From: Alphaproteobacteria bacterium
GTDB lineage: Bacteria > Pseudomonadota > Alphaproteobacteria > Micavibrionales > Micavibrionaceae
Reading direction: 5' to 3'
Length of the DNA stretch: 64,000 nucleotides
NCBI GenBank assembly: GCA_009995045.1
Contig: JAACQG010000008.1
Coordinates: 62,225-126,224 of the forward strand
Numbering within the stretch: the first letter of the stretch is position 1; each line of letters begins with the position of its first letter. Below the pieces are notes generated by a model. It was not told the origin of the DNA and ran no database searches. It saw nothing but the letters and a program-made list of their open reading frames with translations. Shown piece by piece: positions 26,015 through 35,319 of this stretch. A program made the position numbers and the translations under genes.

Positions 26015-26932
26015 ATGGCTAATATTACAGCATCAATGGTTAAAGAATTACGTGAGAAAACAGGCGCGGGCATGATGGATGCCAAGAAGGCACTGACTGA
26101 AACTAACGGCGACGTTGAAGCGGCGATGGAAGAGCTTCGCAAAAAAGGTATGGCGAAAGCGGATAAGAAATCTAGCCGTACTGCAGCGGAAGGTCTTGTT
26201 GCGGTTGTAACCGAAGGCACAAAAGGCGCGGTTATCGAGCTTAATGCGGAAACTGATTTCGTGAGCCGTAATGAAGAATTCCAAAACTTTGTTGAAGCCG
26301 TTGCGAAAAAAGCAATTGATGCGGATAGCGTTGAAAAATTGTCTGCGGCTGATCATGGTGTAAAATCTGTTAAAGATGCTTTGACTGACCTTGTTGCGAA
26401 AATTGGCGAGAACATGACTTTGCGTCGCGTTGAGAAGCTTGAAGTGTCTCAGGGCGCAGTTGTTTCATATGTGCATGGCGCGTTGAAAGAAGGCCTTGGT
26501 AAGATCGGTGTTCTTGTTGCGTTTGAATCTGACGCTGATCAGGCAACGCTTGATGCGCTTGGTAAGCAGATTGCGATGCATGTTGCTGCGGCGTTCCCGA
26601 AATATCTTGATCGTGAAAGCGTTGATGCGGCCGAAATGGAAAAAGAACGCGAGTTTCTGATCGAGCAAGCCAAAGCAGAAGGCAAACCACAGGAAATTGC
26701 AGAGAAAATGGTTGAAGGCCGTATGCGCAAATATTACGAAGAAATCTGTCTTCTTGATCAGAAATTTGTGATTGATGGCGAAACCAGAATTGAAGACGTT
26801 GTTGCAAACGCAGCCAAAGACGCAGGCAAGCAGATCAAGCTTGTTAATTATGTGCGTGTTCAGCTTGGCGATGGCATTGAAAAAGAAGTTGAAGATTTTG
26901 CCGCTGAAGTTGGTAAAGTTGCCCACGGTTAA
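26015..26932 (+). CDS. tsf: Elongation factor Ts
   Basis: Nucleotide exchange factor for EF-Tu. The start at 26015 follows AGGAG at 26003-26007 and matches family N-termini (MANITASMVKELREKTGAGMMDAKKAL); 305 aa. The N-terminal UBA-like domain is followed by the TDFVSRNEEFQ motif that contacts EF-Tu and by the two core repeats; YVRVQLGDGIEKE is near the C-terminus. Forms an operon with rpsB. Confidence 0.98.
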   Translation: MANITASMVKELREKTGAGMMDAKKALTETNGDVEAAMEELRKKGMAKADKKSSRTAAEGLVAVVTEGTKGAVIELNAETDFVSRNEEFQNFVEAVAKKAIDADSVEKLSAADHGVKSVKDALTDLVAKIGENMTLRRVEKLEVSQGAVVSYVHGALKEGLGKIGVLVAFESDADQATLDALGKQIAMHVAAAFPKYLDRESVDAAEMEKEREFLIEQAKAEGKPQEIAEKMVEGRMRKYYEEICLLDQKFVIDGETRIEDVVANAAKDAGKQIKLVNYVRVQLGDGIEKEVEDFAAEVGKVAHG

Positions 26933-26955
26933 GTCTGTTTAAATTATAGTTTTTT

Positions 26956-26990
26956 AATGGAGCTGCATGGACATTCTGTGCGGCTCCATT
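26956..26990 (+). promoter_or_regulatory. Hairpin between tsf and pyrH
   Basis: AATGGAGCTGCA (26956-26967) pairs with TGCGGCTCCATT (26979-26990), giving a 12-bp stem with one G-U pair and an 11-nt loop. No T-run follows, so it is more likely a processing or partial-termination element than a full terminator. pyrH starts 37 nt later. Confidence 0.6.
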
Positions 26991-27026
26991 TACATTAGGA
27001 TCATATTTTATAAAGAGAGTTATTTT

Positions 27027-27770
27027 ATGATGAATGCCGACATTGCCTCTGATATTGCGCAAGCGAGACACTATAAACGTGTAATGTTAAAAATGTCAGG
27101 TGAGGTGTTAATGGGGCCAGAAGAATATGGCATTCATTCCCCCACGGTCACACGCGTTGCAAAAGATATTCAGCAGGTAATTGATAGCGGTGTTGAGGTT
27201 TGCGTTGTTGTTGGTGCGGGGAATATTTTTCGCGGCGTTTCCGGCGCGGCGGATGGCATGGATCGTACAACGGCGGATTATATGGGGATGCTTGGCATTG
27301 TGATGAATGCTCTTGCATTGCAAAATGCGTTAGAAAATATTGGTGTGCAAACACGCGTTCAATCGGCGATCCGTATGGATTCTATTTGTGAGCCGTATAT
27401 TCGCCGCCGTGCGATGCGTCACATGGAAAAGGGGCGTGTTGTTATTTTTGCGGCAGGAACTGGTAATCCATATTTCACGACAGATACTGCGGGTGCACTT
27501 CGTGCGTCGGAGATGGAATGTGATGCTATATTCAAGGGGACGAAAGTGGATGGTGTGTATACAGCTGACCCACAAACAAACCCGGATGCGACGCATTTTA
27601 AGCAGATATCTTATATGGATGTTTTGACTAAAGATTTGCGTGTGATGGATGCAACGGCGATTTCATTGGCGCGTGAAAACCAAATACCTATCGTTGTTTT
27701 CTCTATTCGTGAAGAAGGTAATTTTGCAAAAGTTGTTCAATCAAAGGGTAAGTTTACGGTCGTAAGCTAA
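27027..27770 (+). CDS. pyrH: Uridylate kinase
   Basis: Phosphorylates UMP to UDP; hexameric bacterial UMP kinase of the amino-acid kinase fold. The start at 27027 ([10 protein letters not shown]) is used because AAGAGAG precedes it; the frame reaches further back into the hairpin. 247 aa. Motifs: [60 protein letters not shown]-like stretch ([16 protein letters not shown]), and [10 protein letters not shown]. frr follows in the usual order. Confidence 0.97.
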   Translation: MMNADIASDIAQARHYKRVMLKMSGEVLMGPEEYGIHSPTVTRVAKDIQQVIDSGVEVCVVVGAGNIFRGVSGAADGMDRTTADYMGMLGIVMNALALQNALENIGVQTRVQSAIRMDSICEPYIRRRAMRHMEKGRVVIFAAGTGNPYFTTDTAGALRASEMECDAIFKGTKVDGVYTADPQTNPDATHFKQISYMDVLTKDLRVMDATAISLARENQIPIVVFSIREEGNFAKVVQSKGKFTVVS

Positions 27771-27802
27771 CCTGTATAATACTAAATAAAAGGAAATATA
27801 TC

Positions 27803-28345
27803 ATGTCTTATGATGCAGCTGATTTGAAGCGCCGTATGGAAGGTGCAATTGATAATTTGCATAAAGAATTTGCGGGTTTAAGAACGGGGCGGGCTTCTGT
27901 GAGTTTGCTTGACCCTATTGTTGTTGATGTTTATGGCAGTAAGATGCCATTGAACCAAATCGGTACGGTTAATATCCCTGAGCCACGTATGTTGTCGGTA
28001 CAGGTTTGGGATTCGGGCAATGTTCGTGCGACCGAAAAAGCTATTCGTGATTCTGGTCTTGGTCTTAATCCTATGCCAGAGGGATCAACGATCCGTATTC
28101 CGCTTCCTGATTTGACGGAAGAGCGCCGCAGTGAACTTCAAAAAGTTGCGGGTAAATATGCGGAGAGTGCGCGCATTGCTGTTCGTAATGTACGTAAGGA
28201 CGGCATGGATTCTATTAAGAATGGCGATGAGCCGGAAGATACGCAAAAGAAACAAGCTGAAGATGTTCAAAAATTAACGGACAGCATCATTAAGCGCGTT
28301 GATACGATGCTTGCGGAAAAAGAAACTGACATAATGGTCGTTTAA
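27803..28345 (+). CDS. frr: Ribosome recycling factor
   Basis: With EF-G splits post-termination ribosomes. 180 aa (usual ~185). Visible family stretches are [36 protein letters not shown] and [15 protein letters not shown], and the helical C-terminus has the charged [30 protein letters not shown] upstream gives the ribosome binding site. Part of the pyrH-frr-uppS run. Confidence 0.97.
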   Translation: MSYDAADLKRRMEGAIDNLHKEFAGLRTGRASVSLLDPIVVDVYGSKMPLNQIGTVNIPEPRMLSVQVWDSGNVRATEKAIRDSGLGLNPMPEGSTIRIPLPDLTEERRSELQKVAGKYAESARIAVRNVRKDGMDSIKNGDEPEDTQKKQAEDVQKLTDSIIKRVDTMLAEKETDIMVV

Positions 28346-28364
28346 ATTCTAGTTTAAGATAGTC

Positions 28365-29096
28365 ATGCAAAGCTCTGATAAAAATACCAATATCCCGAAA
28401 CACGTTGCCGTCATTATGGATGGCAATGGTCGTTGGGCGAAGGCACGAAACTTGCCGCGTACGGCAGGGCATAAGCAAGGCGCAGAGGCGGCGCGTAATG
28501 TTGTGAAAAACGCAGCTGAGCTTGGTGTGCAATATATTACTCTGTTTGGTTTTTCGTCTGAGAATTGGTCTCGCCCTAAATCTGAAGTCAAAGATTTGAT
28601 GAATTTGCTTCGTTATTATTTGCGTTCAGAAACTGCGGAGCTTCATAAAAGCGGGGCGCGGCTTCGGGTGATTGGGGATCGTAATGCATTGGATGCGGAT
28701 ATCGTTAAATTGATTGAAAATGCGGAAGAATTGACACGAAATAACGATAACGTCACGGCGATTATTGCGCTTAATTATGGTGGGCGTCAGGATATTTTAC
28801 ATGCCGTTAAGCGCCTTCATGATGCGCATTTGGATGAAGAATTGTCGATGGAGACTATTGCGGCGCAATTTCCAGGATTTTTGATGACGCAGGGTATTCC
28901 TGATCCTGATTTGATGATCCGCACAAGCGGCGAAAGCCGGATTAGTAATTTCCTTCTGTGGCAGTGTGCCTATACTGAGTTTGTATTTACGGATATATTG
29001 TGGCCCGATTTTGATGCAAAGGCGCTCGCCTTGGCGGTTAATGAGTTTGGCCAGCGTGATCGCCGCTATGGCGCAGTGAAATCTTCGAAAGCTTAA
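28365..29096 (+). CDS. uppS: Undecaprenyl diphosphate synthase (cis-prenyltransferase)
   Basis: Builds C55 undecaprenyl diphosphate, the lipid carrier for peptidoglycan and O-antigen. 243 aa. The catalytic Asp is in HVAVIMDGNGRWAKAR (about residues 13-28). LPRTAGHKQGA binds substrate, FGFSSENWSRP and the C-terminal RTSGESRISNFLLWQ are signature stretches, and YTEFVFTDILWPDF follows. Ends 3 nt before cdsA. Confidence 0.97.
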   Translation: MQSSDKNTNIPKHVAVIMDGNGRWAKARNLPRTAGHKQGAEAARNVVKNAAELGVQYITLFGFSSENWSRPKSEVKDLMNLLRYYLRSETAELHKSGARLRVIGDRNALDADIVKLIENAEELTRNNDNVTAIIALNYGGRQDILHAVKRLHDAHLDEELSMETIAAQFPGFLMTQGIPDPDLMIRTSGESRISNFLLWQCAYTEFVFTDILWPDFDAKALALAVNEFGQRDRRYGAVKSSKA

Positions 29097-29099
29097 ATC

Positions 29100-29783
29100 A
29101 TGTTTAATGGCCGCCTTAATCTTCAAAGCCTACAGACACGGAGTGTTTCTGCGGCTGTTATGATTGCGGTTGTGGTTACTATTTTGATTGTAGGCGGCAT
29201 TCCTTTTATTGCATTGCTTGGGCTTTTGGCGGCGGTGTCGCTTTATGAATGGGCGCAGCTTGCCTTAAAATGCGAAAAGCCGGTCAGCATCATTTATTTA
29301 GTCGCGGGGGTTCCTTATGTGATGGGAAGTTTTCTGTGTTGCTTTGTGATTTTTGAAAGCATCGGGTTTTTCTGGTCTATCATTTTTTTGATGATGGTTT
29401 GGGTCAGTGATAGCGGTGCGTATTTTGCTGGTAAAACCATTGGCGGGCCGAAGATGGCGGCGCGTATAAGCCCGAATAAAACATGGGCGGGTTTTGGCGG
29501 TGCGATATTATCGCCTGCGTTCATTGGGGTTGTTGCGATGTTTTTGTATCGCGGCGTTGATGATTTTTCATTGGTTGCGCTTATGATGATGGGGATTTCC
29601 GGCGTATTTATTGGCGCTGCGGGGCAGGTGGGTGATCTTGTGATTTCTGCGTTTAAACGCAAAGCCGGGGTTAAAGATACGGGGACACTTATCCCTGGGC
29701 ATGGCGGTTTATTGGATCGTGTTGATTCCATGTTGCTGGCTGCGCCTGTATATCTCATGTTGTTTGCTTATGGCCATGGGTAA
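29100..29783 (+). CDS. cdsA: Phosphatidate cytidylyltransferase
   Basis: Inner-membrane enzyme making CDP-diacylglycerol from phosphatidate and CTP. The 227-aa protein has about six to seven hydrophobic helices, DSGAYFAGKTIGGPK in the middle, and the CDS signature KDTGTLIPGHGGLLDRVDS near the C-terminus. The end overlaps the dxr start. Confidence 0.96.
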   Translation: MFNGRLNLQSLQTRSVSAAVMIAVVVTILIVGGIPFIALLGLLAAVSLYEWAQLALKCEKPVSIIYLVAGVPYVMGSFLCCFVIFESIGFFWSIIFLMMVWVSDSGAYFAGKTIGGPKMAARISPNKTWAGFGGAILSPAFIGVVAMFLYRGVDDFSLVALMMMGISGVFIGAAGQVGDLVISAFKRKAGVKDTGTLIPGHGGLLDRVDSMLLAAPVYLMLFAYGHG

Positions 29784-30897
29784 AAAGCGGATCAATATTT
29801 TGGGCGTTACGGGGTCAATTGGCCTGAGTACGGTAAAGATTGTCTTATCTGCCCCTGAATTATTTGATGTGCATGTTATTTCGGCGCACACACAAAAAGA
29901 CAAACTCCTTACTTTACAAAAGCAGCTTGGAGCAACGCATGCGATTTGTACGCATGATGAGGGCGGTTTTGATCGTCTTGATGATGTTTTGCATGAAGAT
30001 GTGGATATTACGGTTTCGGCTATTACGGGCTTTGCGGGATTGCGTCCGTTATTGACGGCTATTCAATTTTCTAAGGCGGTTGGTATTGCCAATAAAGAGC
30101 CGTTGGTTGCCGCGGGGCCGCTTGTGATTTCGGCATGTCGTGCGCATGGTACCAAAATTTTGCCGATTGACAGTGAGCATAATGCGATTTTTCAGGTTTT
30201 TGACGAGGTGCAGCGCAGTGCAATTGAGCGTGTTATTTTAACTGCGTCTGGTGGGCCGTTTCGTGAATGGTCGTTGGAGCAGATGCGAAGCGCCACGCCA
30301 GCGCAGGCGGTTGCGCATCCGAATTGGTCAATGGGGCAGAAAATTTCTGTTGATAGTGCGAGCATGATGAACAAGGCGCTTGAGGTGATTGAGGCGCATT
30401 ATTTGTTTGATATGCCGTCTGATCAGATTGATGTCCTTGTGCATCCGCAATCTGTTGTGCATTCGATGGTTGAATATGCGGATGGTTCGGTTTTATCCCA
30501 GATGGGGGCGAGTGATATGTGTACGCCTATTGCGTATGCGCTTGGATGGCCTGATCGGATTTCTACGCCGGGGGCGCGGCTTGATTTGTCTAAGATGAGC
30601 GCGTTGACGTTTGAGCCGCTTGATGATGAAAAATTTCCAGCTGTACGTCTTTCCAAAAACTGCATTGATGCGGGGGCGGTTGCGTGTATTATTATGAATG
30701 CGGCGAATGAGGTTGCTGTGGATGCTTTTTTAAAAGAGCAAATCGGTTTTCTTGATATCGTGCAGTGTGTGGAGCATAGTCTTGATGCGTTTGATTCTCA
30801 GACAAAAAGCATTGATAAAGATGCGCGGTTAGAGGATATTGAGGCGTTGGATATGGATATCCGGCGTATTGCCTCTAAGTATATTGAAACAATTTAA
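29776..30897 (+). CDS. dxr: 1-deoxy-D-xylulose 5-phosphate reductoisomerase
   Basis: Second step of the MEP isoprenoid pathway (DXP to MEP, NADPH). The start is placed at ATG 29776 (MGKKRINILGVTGSIG), inside the last codons of cdsA; ATG 29770 is also possible. 373 aa. The NADPH-binding GVTGSIG is at the N-terminus. Then come AITGFAGLRPLL, NKEPLVAAG, the metal site PIDSEHNAIFQ, the flexible-loop region HPNWSMGQKISVDSASMMNKALEVIEA, and HPQSVVHSMVEY. Confidence 0.96.
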   Translation: MGKKRINILGVTGSIGLSTVKIVLSAPELFDVHVISAHTQKDKLLTLQKQLGATHAICTHDEGGFDRLDDVLHEDVDITVSAITGFAGLRPLLTAIQFSKAVGIANKEPLVAAGPLVISACRAHGTKILPIDSEHNAIFQVFDEVQRSAIERVILTASGGPFREWSLEQMRSATPAQAVAHPNWSMGQKISVDSASMMNKALEVIEAHYLFDMPSDQIDVLVHPQSVVHSMVEYADGSVLSQMGASDMCTPIAYALGWPDRISTPGARLDLSKMSALTFEPLDDEKFPAVRLSKNCIDAGAVACIIMNAANEVAVDAFLKEQIGFLDIVQCVEHSLDAFDSQTKSIDKDARLEDIEALDMDIRRIASKYIETI

Positions 30898-30919
30898 TGA
30901 ACCAAAAGAGTACGTATTC

Positions 30920-32308
30920 ATGAACATTTTCGAAATTTTCCAAATGGTTGGCCAGAATGTATGGCTTTATGGTGGATCATTCGTCCTTATTTTAAGCCTT
31001 TTGGTTTTTGTGCATGAGTGGGGCCATTACATTGTTGCGCGCATGTGCGGCGTAAAGGTTGAGGCGTTTTCCATTGGTTTCGGGAAAGAGATTTTCGGGA
31101 TTAATGACAAGAATGGGACACGTTGGAAATTCTCACTGATCCCGCTTGGTGGGTATGTGAAGTTGTTTGGTGATACCGATCCGGCGAGCGCAGGCAGCAC
31201 CGATGAAGTTGCTGAAGGTGAGGAAAAACCGCGTCCGATGACGGAAGCTGAACGTAAGCAGGCATTCTTTGCAAAGCCAGTGTGGCAGCGTGCTTTGGTT
31301 GTGGTTGCGGGGCCTGCGATTAACTATATTTTTGCCATTATTATTCTTGCGGGATTGTTCACGTTTAATGGTCAGCCTGTTACCCCGCCAAGTGCGGCGG
31401 CTGTCGTTCAGGGATCTTCTGCGGATGCTAGCGGGTTTCAGCCACATGATATCGTGATTACGATTGATGGTAAAAAGATTCATGATTTTGCGGATGTTCG
31501 TCGTGAGATGATGATTGCACTTGATACGCCGCGTACATTTCTTGTTGAGCGTGATGGTGAGAGATTTGAAGTCGAGGCAACACCAGAGAGGGTAACGGTC
31601 GAAGATCGTTTTGGTTTCCCGCACAGTAAAGGCGTTCTCGGTTTGATTAGTCCGCGTAATGCTGTTGATATATCAAATATTACGAATGTTGATGGTGTTG
31701 TTTTTGAGAAGGGCGATACCGCCGGGATTGCAGCAGCTTTGCGTGAGCGTTTGGGGCGTTCTTTTCCTATTACGATGCCGCTTGGCGATGAGGATCAGGT
31801 TTTATTTGTTAATCCGGTGGCGGAGAATAATCAGAGTCTTGGCAGTGAAGATGACCTTGAGGGGAATGTTTTGTTCTTATCGAATGGCGCGGCTAGTGAT
31901 TTTGCTAAATTCCCTGTTCATGTTGCCTTTGCTGAGGCGGTTAAAGAAAGTTGGGTTATTACGCGTGGCACTTTAGAGGCGCTTGGCCAGATGGTTGTGG
32001 GCACGCGTTCCGCAACTGAATTGGGCGGTATTATTCGTATTGGCGCACTTGCCGGGGATATGGCTCAACAGGGTATTATTGCACTAATCTTGTTTACTGC
32101 GCTGCTTTCTATCAATCTTGGTTTCATTAATTTGCTACCGATCCCGTTGCTTGATGGTGGGCATTTGTTGTTTTATTTCTTTGAAGCGGTTCGTGGTAAG
32201 CCTATTCCTGAACAGGTGCAAGAATATGCATTCCGCGCGGGATTTGTGTTTTTGATCGCTTTGATGGTGTTTGCGAATTTGAACGATATATTGCAGTTGT
32301 TTTTATAA
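30920..32308 (+). CDS. rseP: RIP zinc metalloprotease RseP
   Basis: Site-2-type intramembrane protease that, in the family, cleaves anti-sigma factors and remnant signal peptides. The start MNIFEIFQMVGQNV at 30920 is chosen over upstream codons that lie in dxr. 462 aa. The zinc site FVHEWGHYIVARM is in the first helix and the third ligand in PIPLLDGGHLLFY near the C-terminus. One PDZ domain is clear (HDIVITIDGKKIHDF); the second PDZ region is diverged and contains a spacer (SLGSEDDLEGNVLFLS). Confidence 0.94.
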   Translation: MNIFEIFQMVGQNVWLYGGSFVLILSLLVFVHEWGHYIVARMCGVKVEAFSIGFGKEIFGINDKNGTRWKFSLIPLGGYVKLFGDTDPASAGSTDEVAEGEEKPRPMTEAERKQAFFAKPVWQRALVVVAGPAINYIFAIIILAGLFTFNGQPVTPPSAAAVVQGSSADASGFQPHDIVITIDGKKIHDFADVRREMMIALDTPRTFLVERDGERFEVEATPERVTVEDRFGFPHSKGVLGLISPRNAVDISNITNVDGVVFEKGDTAGIAAALRERLGRSFPITMPLGDEDQVLFVNPVAENNQSLGSEDDLEGNVLFLSNGAASDFAKFPVHVAFAEAVKESWVITRGTLEALGQMVVGTRSATELGGIIRIGALAGDMAQQGIIALILFTALLSINLGFINLLPIPLLDGGHLLFYFFEAVRGKPIPEQVQEYAFRAGFVFLIALMVFANLNDILQLFL

Positions 32309-32437
32309 GCCATCTATTTTTGTGTCTCGCTATTGTGGCGGGGTGTGAATGTTGGTAAGTTGATTGGGTGAAAATTCTTTACTTCGCGTATGCTTCATGC
32401 TCATATTTCAGCCGAACTTTAAAAATAGCGATACATC

Positions 32438-34714
32438 ATGATTTTAAAACCAAAACACCATTTTAGCCGCGTTTTCATTTTTGCAATGACGATGCTCGTT
32501 TCTCTCCCCGTTATGGCGCAAGGCGTGCTGGAGCGTATTGAAATTCAGGGCGCTCAGCGGATCGAAAAATCGACCATCCTTTCTTATATTGATTTGCAGC
32601 CTGGTGACTCGGTTGATCGCGCGGCTTTAGATAGTGCGTTGAAGCGTTTGTTTGCCACTGGTTTGTTTGCGGATGTGGCGCTTCGTCAAAACGAGGGCAC
32701 ATTAACAGTTGATGTTCAGGAAAACCCAATCATTAACGAGATTGCGTTTGAAGGAAATGAGCAAATTGAAGATGCTGAGCTTCAAGGTGAAATTCAAATG
32801 CGTCAACGTCAGGTGTTTACGCGTACAAAGGTACAATCGGATGTTTCTCGCCTTTACCAAGTCTATCGTCGTAATGGTCGTTTTTCTGTCAATATTGAGC
32901 CGAAGGTTATTAAGCTAGATCAGAATCGTGTGAATTTGGTTTTTGAAATTACTGAAGGTGATGTGACGAAGGTTGAATCTATTCGTTTTGTTGGGAATAA
33001 GAAATTTGACGATGATCGCTTGCGCAGTGAAATTTCTACAAAAGAAGATGTTTGGTATCGTTTCTTGAATTCGGATGATCGGTATGATCCTGACCGTCTT
33101 GAGTTTGATAAAGAATTGTTACGCCGTTTCTATCTTTCACAGGGATATGCTGATTTCAATCTTGTGAATGCATCGGCCGAATTGTCGAATGAGCGTGATC
33201 GTTTTTTCCTTACCTTTACCGTTGATGAAGGTGCGCGTTATAAGGTTGGTAAAGTTGATCTTTCAACGGAGCTTCGTAATTTTGATCCTGAGGTTCTTCG
33301 TGATGATATCAATGTTCAGCAAGGCGATTGGTATAATGCCGATTATGTAACGGAGAGCGTTGATCGTTTGACTGATGCACTTGGTGATTTACAATATGCG
33401 TTTGCTGATGTTCGCCCCAATATTGAGCGTAATCGCGAATCGAAGACTGTTGATATTTCTTTTAATATTGGTGAATCTCCGCGTGTTTTCGTTGAACGCA
33501 TTAATGTGAACGGGAATTTGCGTACGCTTGATAAGGTTGTTCGTCGTGAGTTTTTGCTTGTTGAAGGCGACCCGTTCAATAAATCTAAGTTGGCGCGTTC
33601 TGAACAGCGTATTCGTAATCTTGATTTCTTTGATACTGTTAATGTATCTGTTGAGCCAGGATCGGCGCCTGATAAAACTGTGATTAACGTTGATGTTACC
33701 GAAAAATCCACGGGTGAGATTTCGATTGGGGCAGGGTTCTCGACCAGTGATGGGCCGTTGGCTGATTTCAGAATTACCGAGCGTAACTTGCTTGGTAAGG
33801 GACAGAACTTAACACTTGCGACATTGGTTGCGGGTGAGCGTAGTCAGGTTGATTTATCATTCACCGAGCCACATTTCCTTAATCGTGATTTATCGGCTGG
33901 TATGGATTTGTTCCATGTTGAGCGTGATTTCCAAGATGAGAGTTCATACGATCAACGTCGTACTGGTGCTGCGGTTCGTATGGGTTATCCGCTATCTGAG
34001 CGTTGGCGTCAGAATTTCCGTTATCGTTTTGAGCGGAATGAAATCACCGATGTTGATGGCAGTGCGTCTCGCTTTATTCGGGATCAAGAAGGTACGCGTG
34101 ATACATCTGCATTTTCTCAACGTCTTACATATGATAATCGCGACAGCATTATTTTCCCGACATCGGGCATGTTGTATTGGCTTGATGCAGAAGTTGCTGG
34201 ACTTGCGGGGGATGCTAAATATGTATCTGGGAAAACTGGAGCTAATTACTATTATCCAATCCTAGACAATGTGATATTTAACGTTCTTGGTGAGGTCGGT
34301 GCTATCGAGGGATATGGCGATGAGGATGTTCGTATTAATGAGCGTTTCTATCTTGGTGGTTCTACGCTTCGTGGTTTTGCGGATGGTGGAGTTGGCCCGC
34401 GTGACGGCAATACTGATGACTCGCTTGGTGGTAACTTGTTTTACCGTGGTAGTGTTGAAACATCATTCCCTATTGGTCTTCCTGAAGAGTTAGGTATTCT
34501 TGGTCATGTGTTTAGTGATTTTGGTACGCTTTACGATCTCGATGAAACTGGTTCTGAAATACAAGATGAGAGCAGTATTCGTGTGAGTGCCGGTCTTGGT
34601 GTTTCATGGCGTTCTCCGTTTGGCCCTGTGCGTGTTGATGTTGCGATGCCTTTGGCTGATGAAGAGTTTGATGAAGACGAGGTTTTGCGCTTTAATTTCG
34701 GAACACGTTTCTAG
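32438..34714 (+). CDS. bamA: Outer membrane protein assembly factor BamA
   Basis: Core of the BAM complex that inserts beta-barrel proteins in the outer membrane. 758 aa: signal peptide (residues 1-28, ending VMA-QG), five POTRA domains (~29-350) and a 16-strand Omp85 barrel. The barrel L6 motif RFYLGG-S-TLRGFADGG (~635-650) and the C-terminal Phe (FNFGTRF) are intact. The 129-bp gap before it may carry its own promoter; no Shine-Dalgarno is evident. Sits in the rseP-bamA-skp order. Confidence 0.97.
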   Translation: MILKPKHHFSRVFIFAMTMLVSLPVMAQGVLERIEIQGAQRIEKSTILSYIDLQPGDSVDRAALDSALKRLFATGLFADVALRQNEGTLTVDVQENPIINEIAFEGNEQIEDAELQGEIQMRQRQVFTRTKVQSDVSRLYQVYRRNGRFSVNIEPKVIKLDQNRVNLVFEITEGDVTKVESIRFVGNKKFDDDRLRSEISTKEDVWYRFLNSDDRYDPDRLEFDKELLRRFYLSQGYADFNLVNASAELSNERDRFFLTFTVDEGARYKVGKVDLSTELRNFDPEVLRDDINVQQGDWYNADYVTESVDRLTDALGDLQYAFADVRPNIERNRESKTVDISFNIGESPRVFVERINVNGNLRTLDKVVRREFLLVEGDPFNKSKLARSEQRIRNLDFFDTVNVSVEPGSAPDKTVINVDVTEKSTGEISIGAGFSTSDGPLADFRITERNLLGKGQNLTLATLVAGERSQVDLSFTEPHFLNRDLSAGMDLFHVERDFQDESSYDQRRTGAAVRMGYPLSERWRQNFRYRFERNEITDVDGSASRFIRDQEGTRDTSAFSQRLTYDNRDSIIFPTSGMLYWLDAEVAGLAGDAKYVSGKTGANYYYPILDNVIFNVLGEVGAIEGYGDEDVRINERFYLGGSTLRGFADGGVGPRDGNTDDSLGGNLFYRGSVETSFPIGLPEELGILGHVFSDFGTLYDLDETGSEIQDESSIRVSAGLGVSWRSPFGPVRVDVAMPLADEEFDEDEVLRFNFGTRF

Positions 34715-34750
34715 TCATTTGATTAATTAAAACAATTAGAGAGTATTATT

Positions 34751-35305
34751 GTGAAGTATCTGCTTACCCCTTTGTTTGTTGTTTCTGTTTTTGCATTGAG
34801 TGTTTTTGGTTTTCAACCTTTGGCGCATGCGCAAGCGGAACTTTCTATTGCGATTGTTGATGTGGAGAAGGTTCTTAACGATTCTGACGCGGCAAAGGCG
34901 CTGAACAAAAAACGTGCGGATGCGCGTGAGGCGTTTTTAACGAAGCTGTCCAAGGATGAAGAAACTCTGCGTTCCGAAGGTAAGGCGTTGTTTGAAAAAC
35001 GTAAAGAATTAAGCGAAGAAGAGTTTGCCAAGCAACAGCGTGCTTACCAAGAAAAATTGGCAGGTATGAGCAAATTAACACAGCAAAATCGTCGTGCGTT
35101 TGAGCTTGCATCTAATGTCGCGTTGCAGGAATTGCAAACTGAATTGACTAAAGCGGTTCAGAGTATTGCGAGTGACAAGGGTTATACGCTTATTCTTTCT
35201 AATCGTAATGTTATCGTTGGTGCAAAATCATTGGATATTACCGACGAAACCATAAAGCAGATGAATGCACAGAAGATCAAAATTCCTTTTAATGTTAAGA
35301 AATAG
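34751..35305 (+). CDS. skp: OmpH/Skp family periplasmic chaperone
   Basis: Holds unfolded outer-membrane proteins on their way to BamA. 184 aa with a signal peptide (residues ~1-28, PLAHA-QAEL). IAIVDVEKVLND is the conserved beta segment, and a long charged coiled-coil occupies residues ~50-120 (AREAFLTKLSKDEETLRSEG and on). Ends in the typical LILSNRNVIVGAKSLDITDE. lpxD follows after 14 nt. Confidence 0.93.
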   Translation: MKYLLTPLFVVSVFALSVFGFQPLAHAQAELSIAIVDVEKVLNDSDAAKALNKKRADAREAFLTKLSKDEETLRSEGKALFEKRKELSEEEFAKQQRAYQEKLAGMSKLTQQNRRAFELASNVALQELQTELTKAVQSIASDKGYTLILSNRNVIVGAKSLDITDETIKQMNAQKIKIPFNVKK

Positions 35306-35319
35306 AGTGGAGTTTTACG

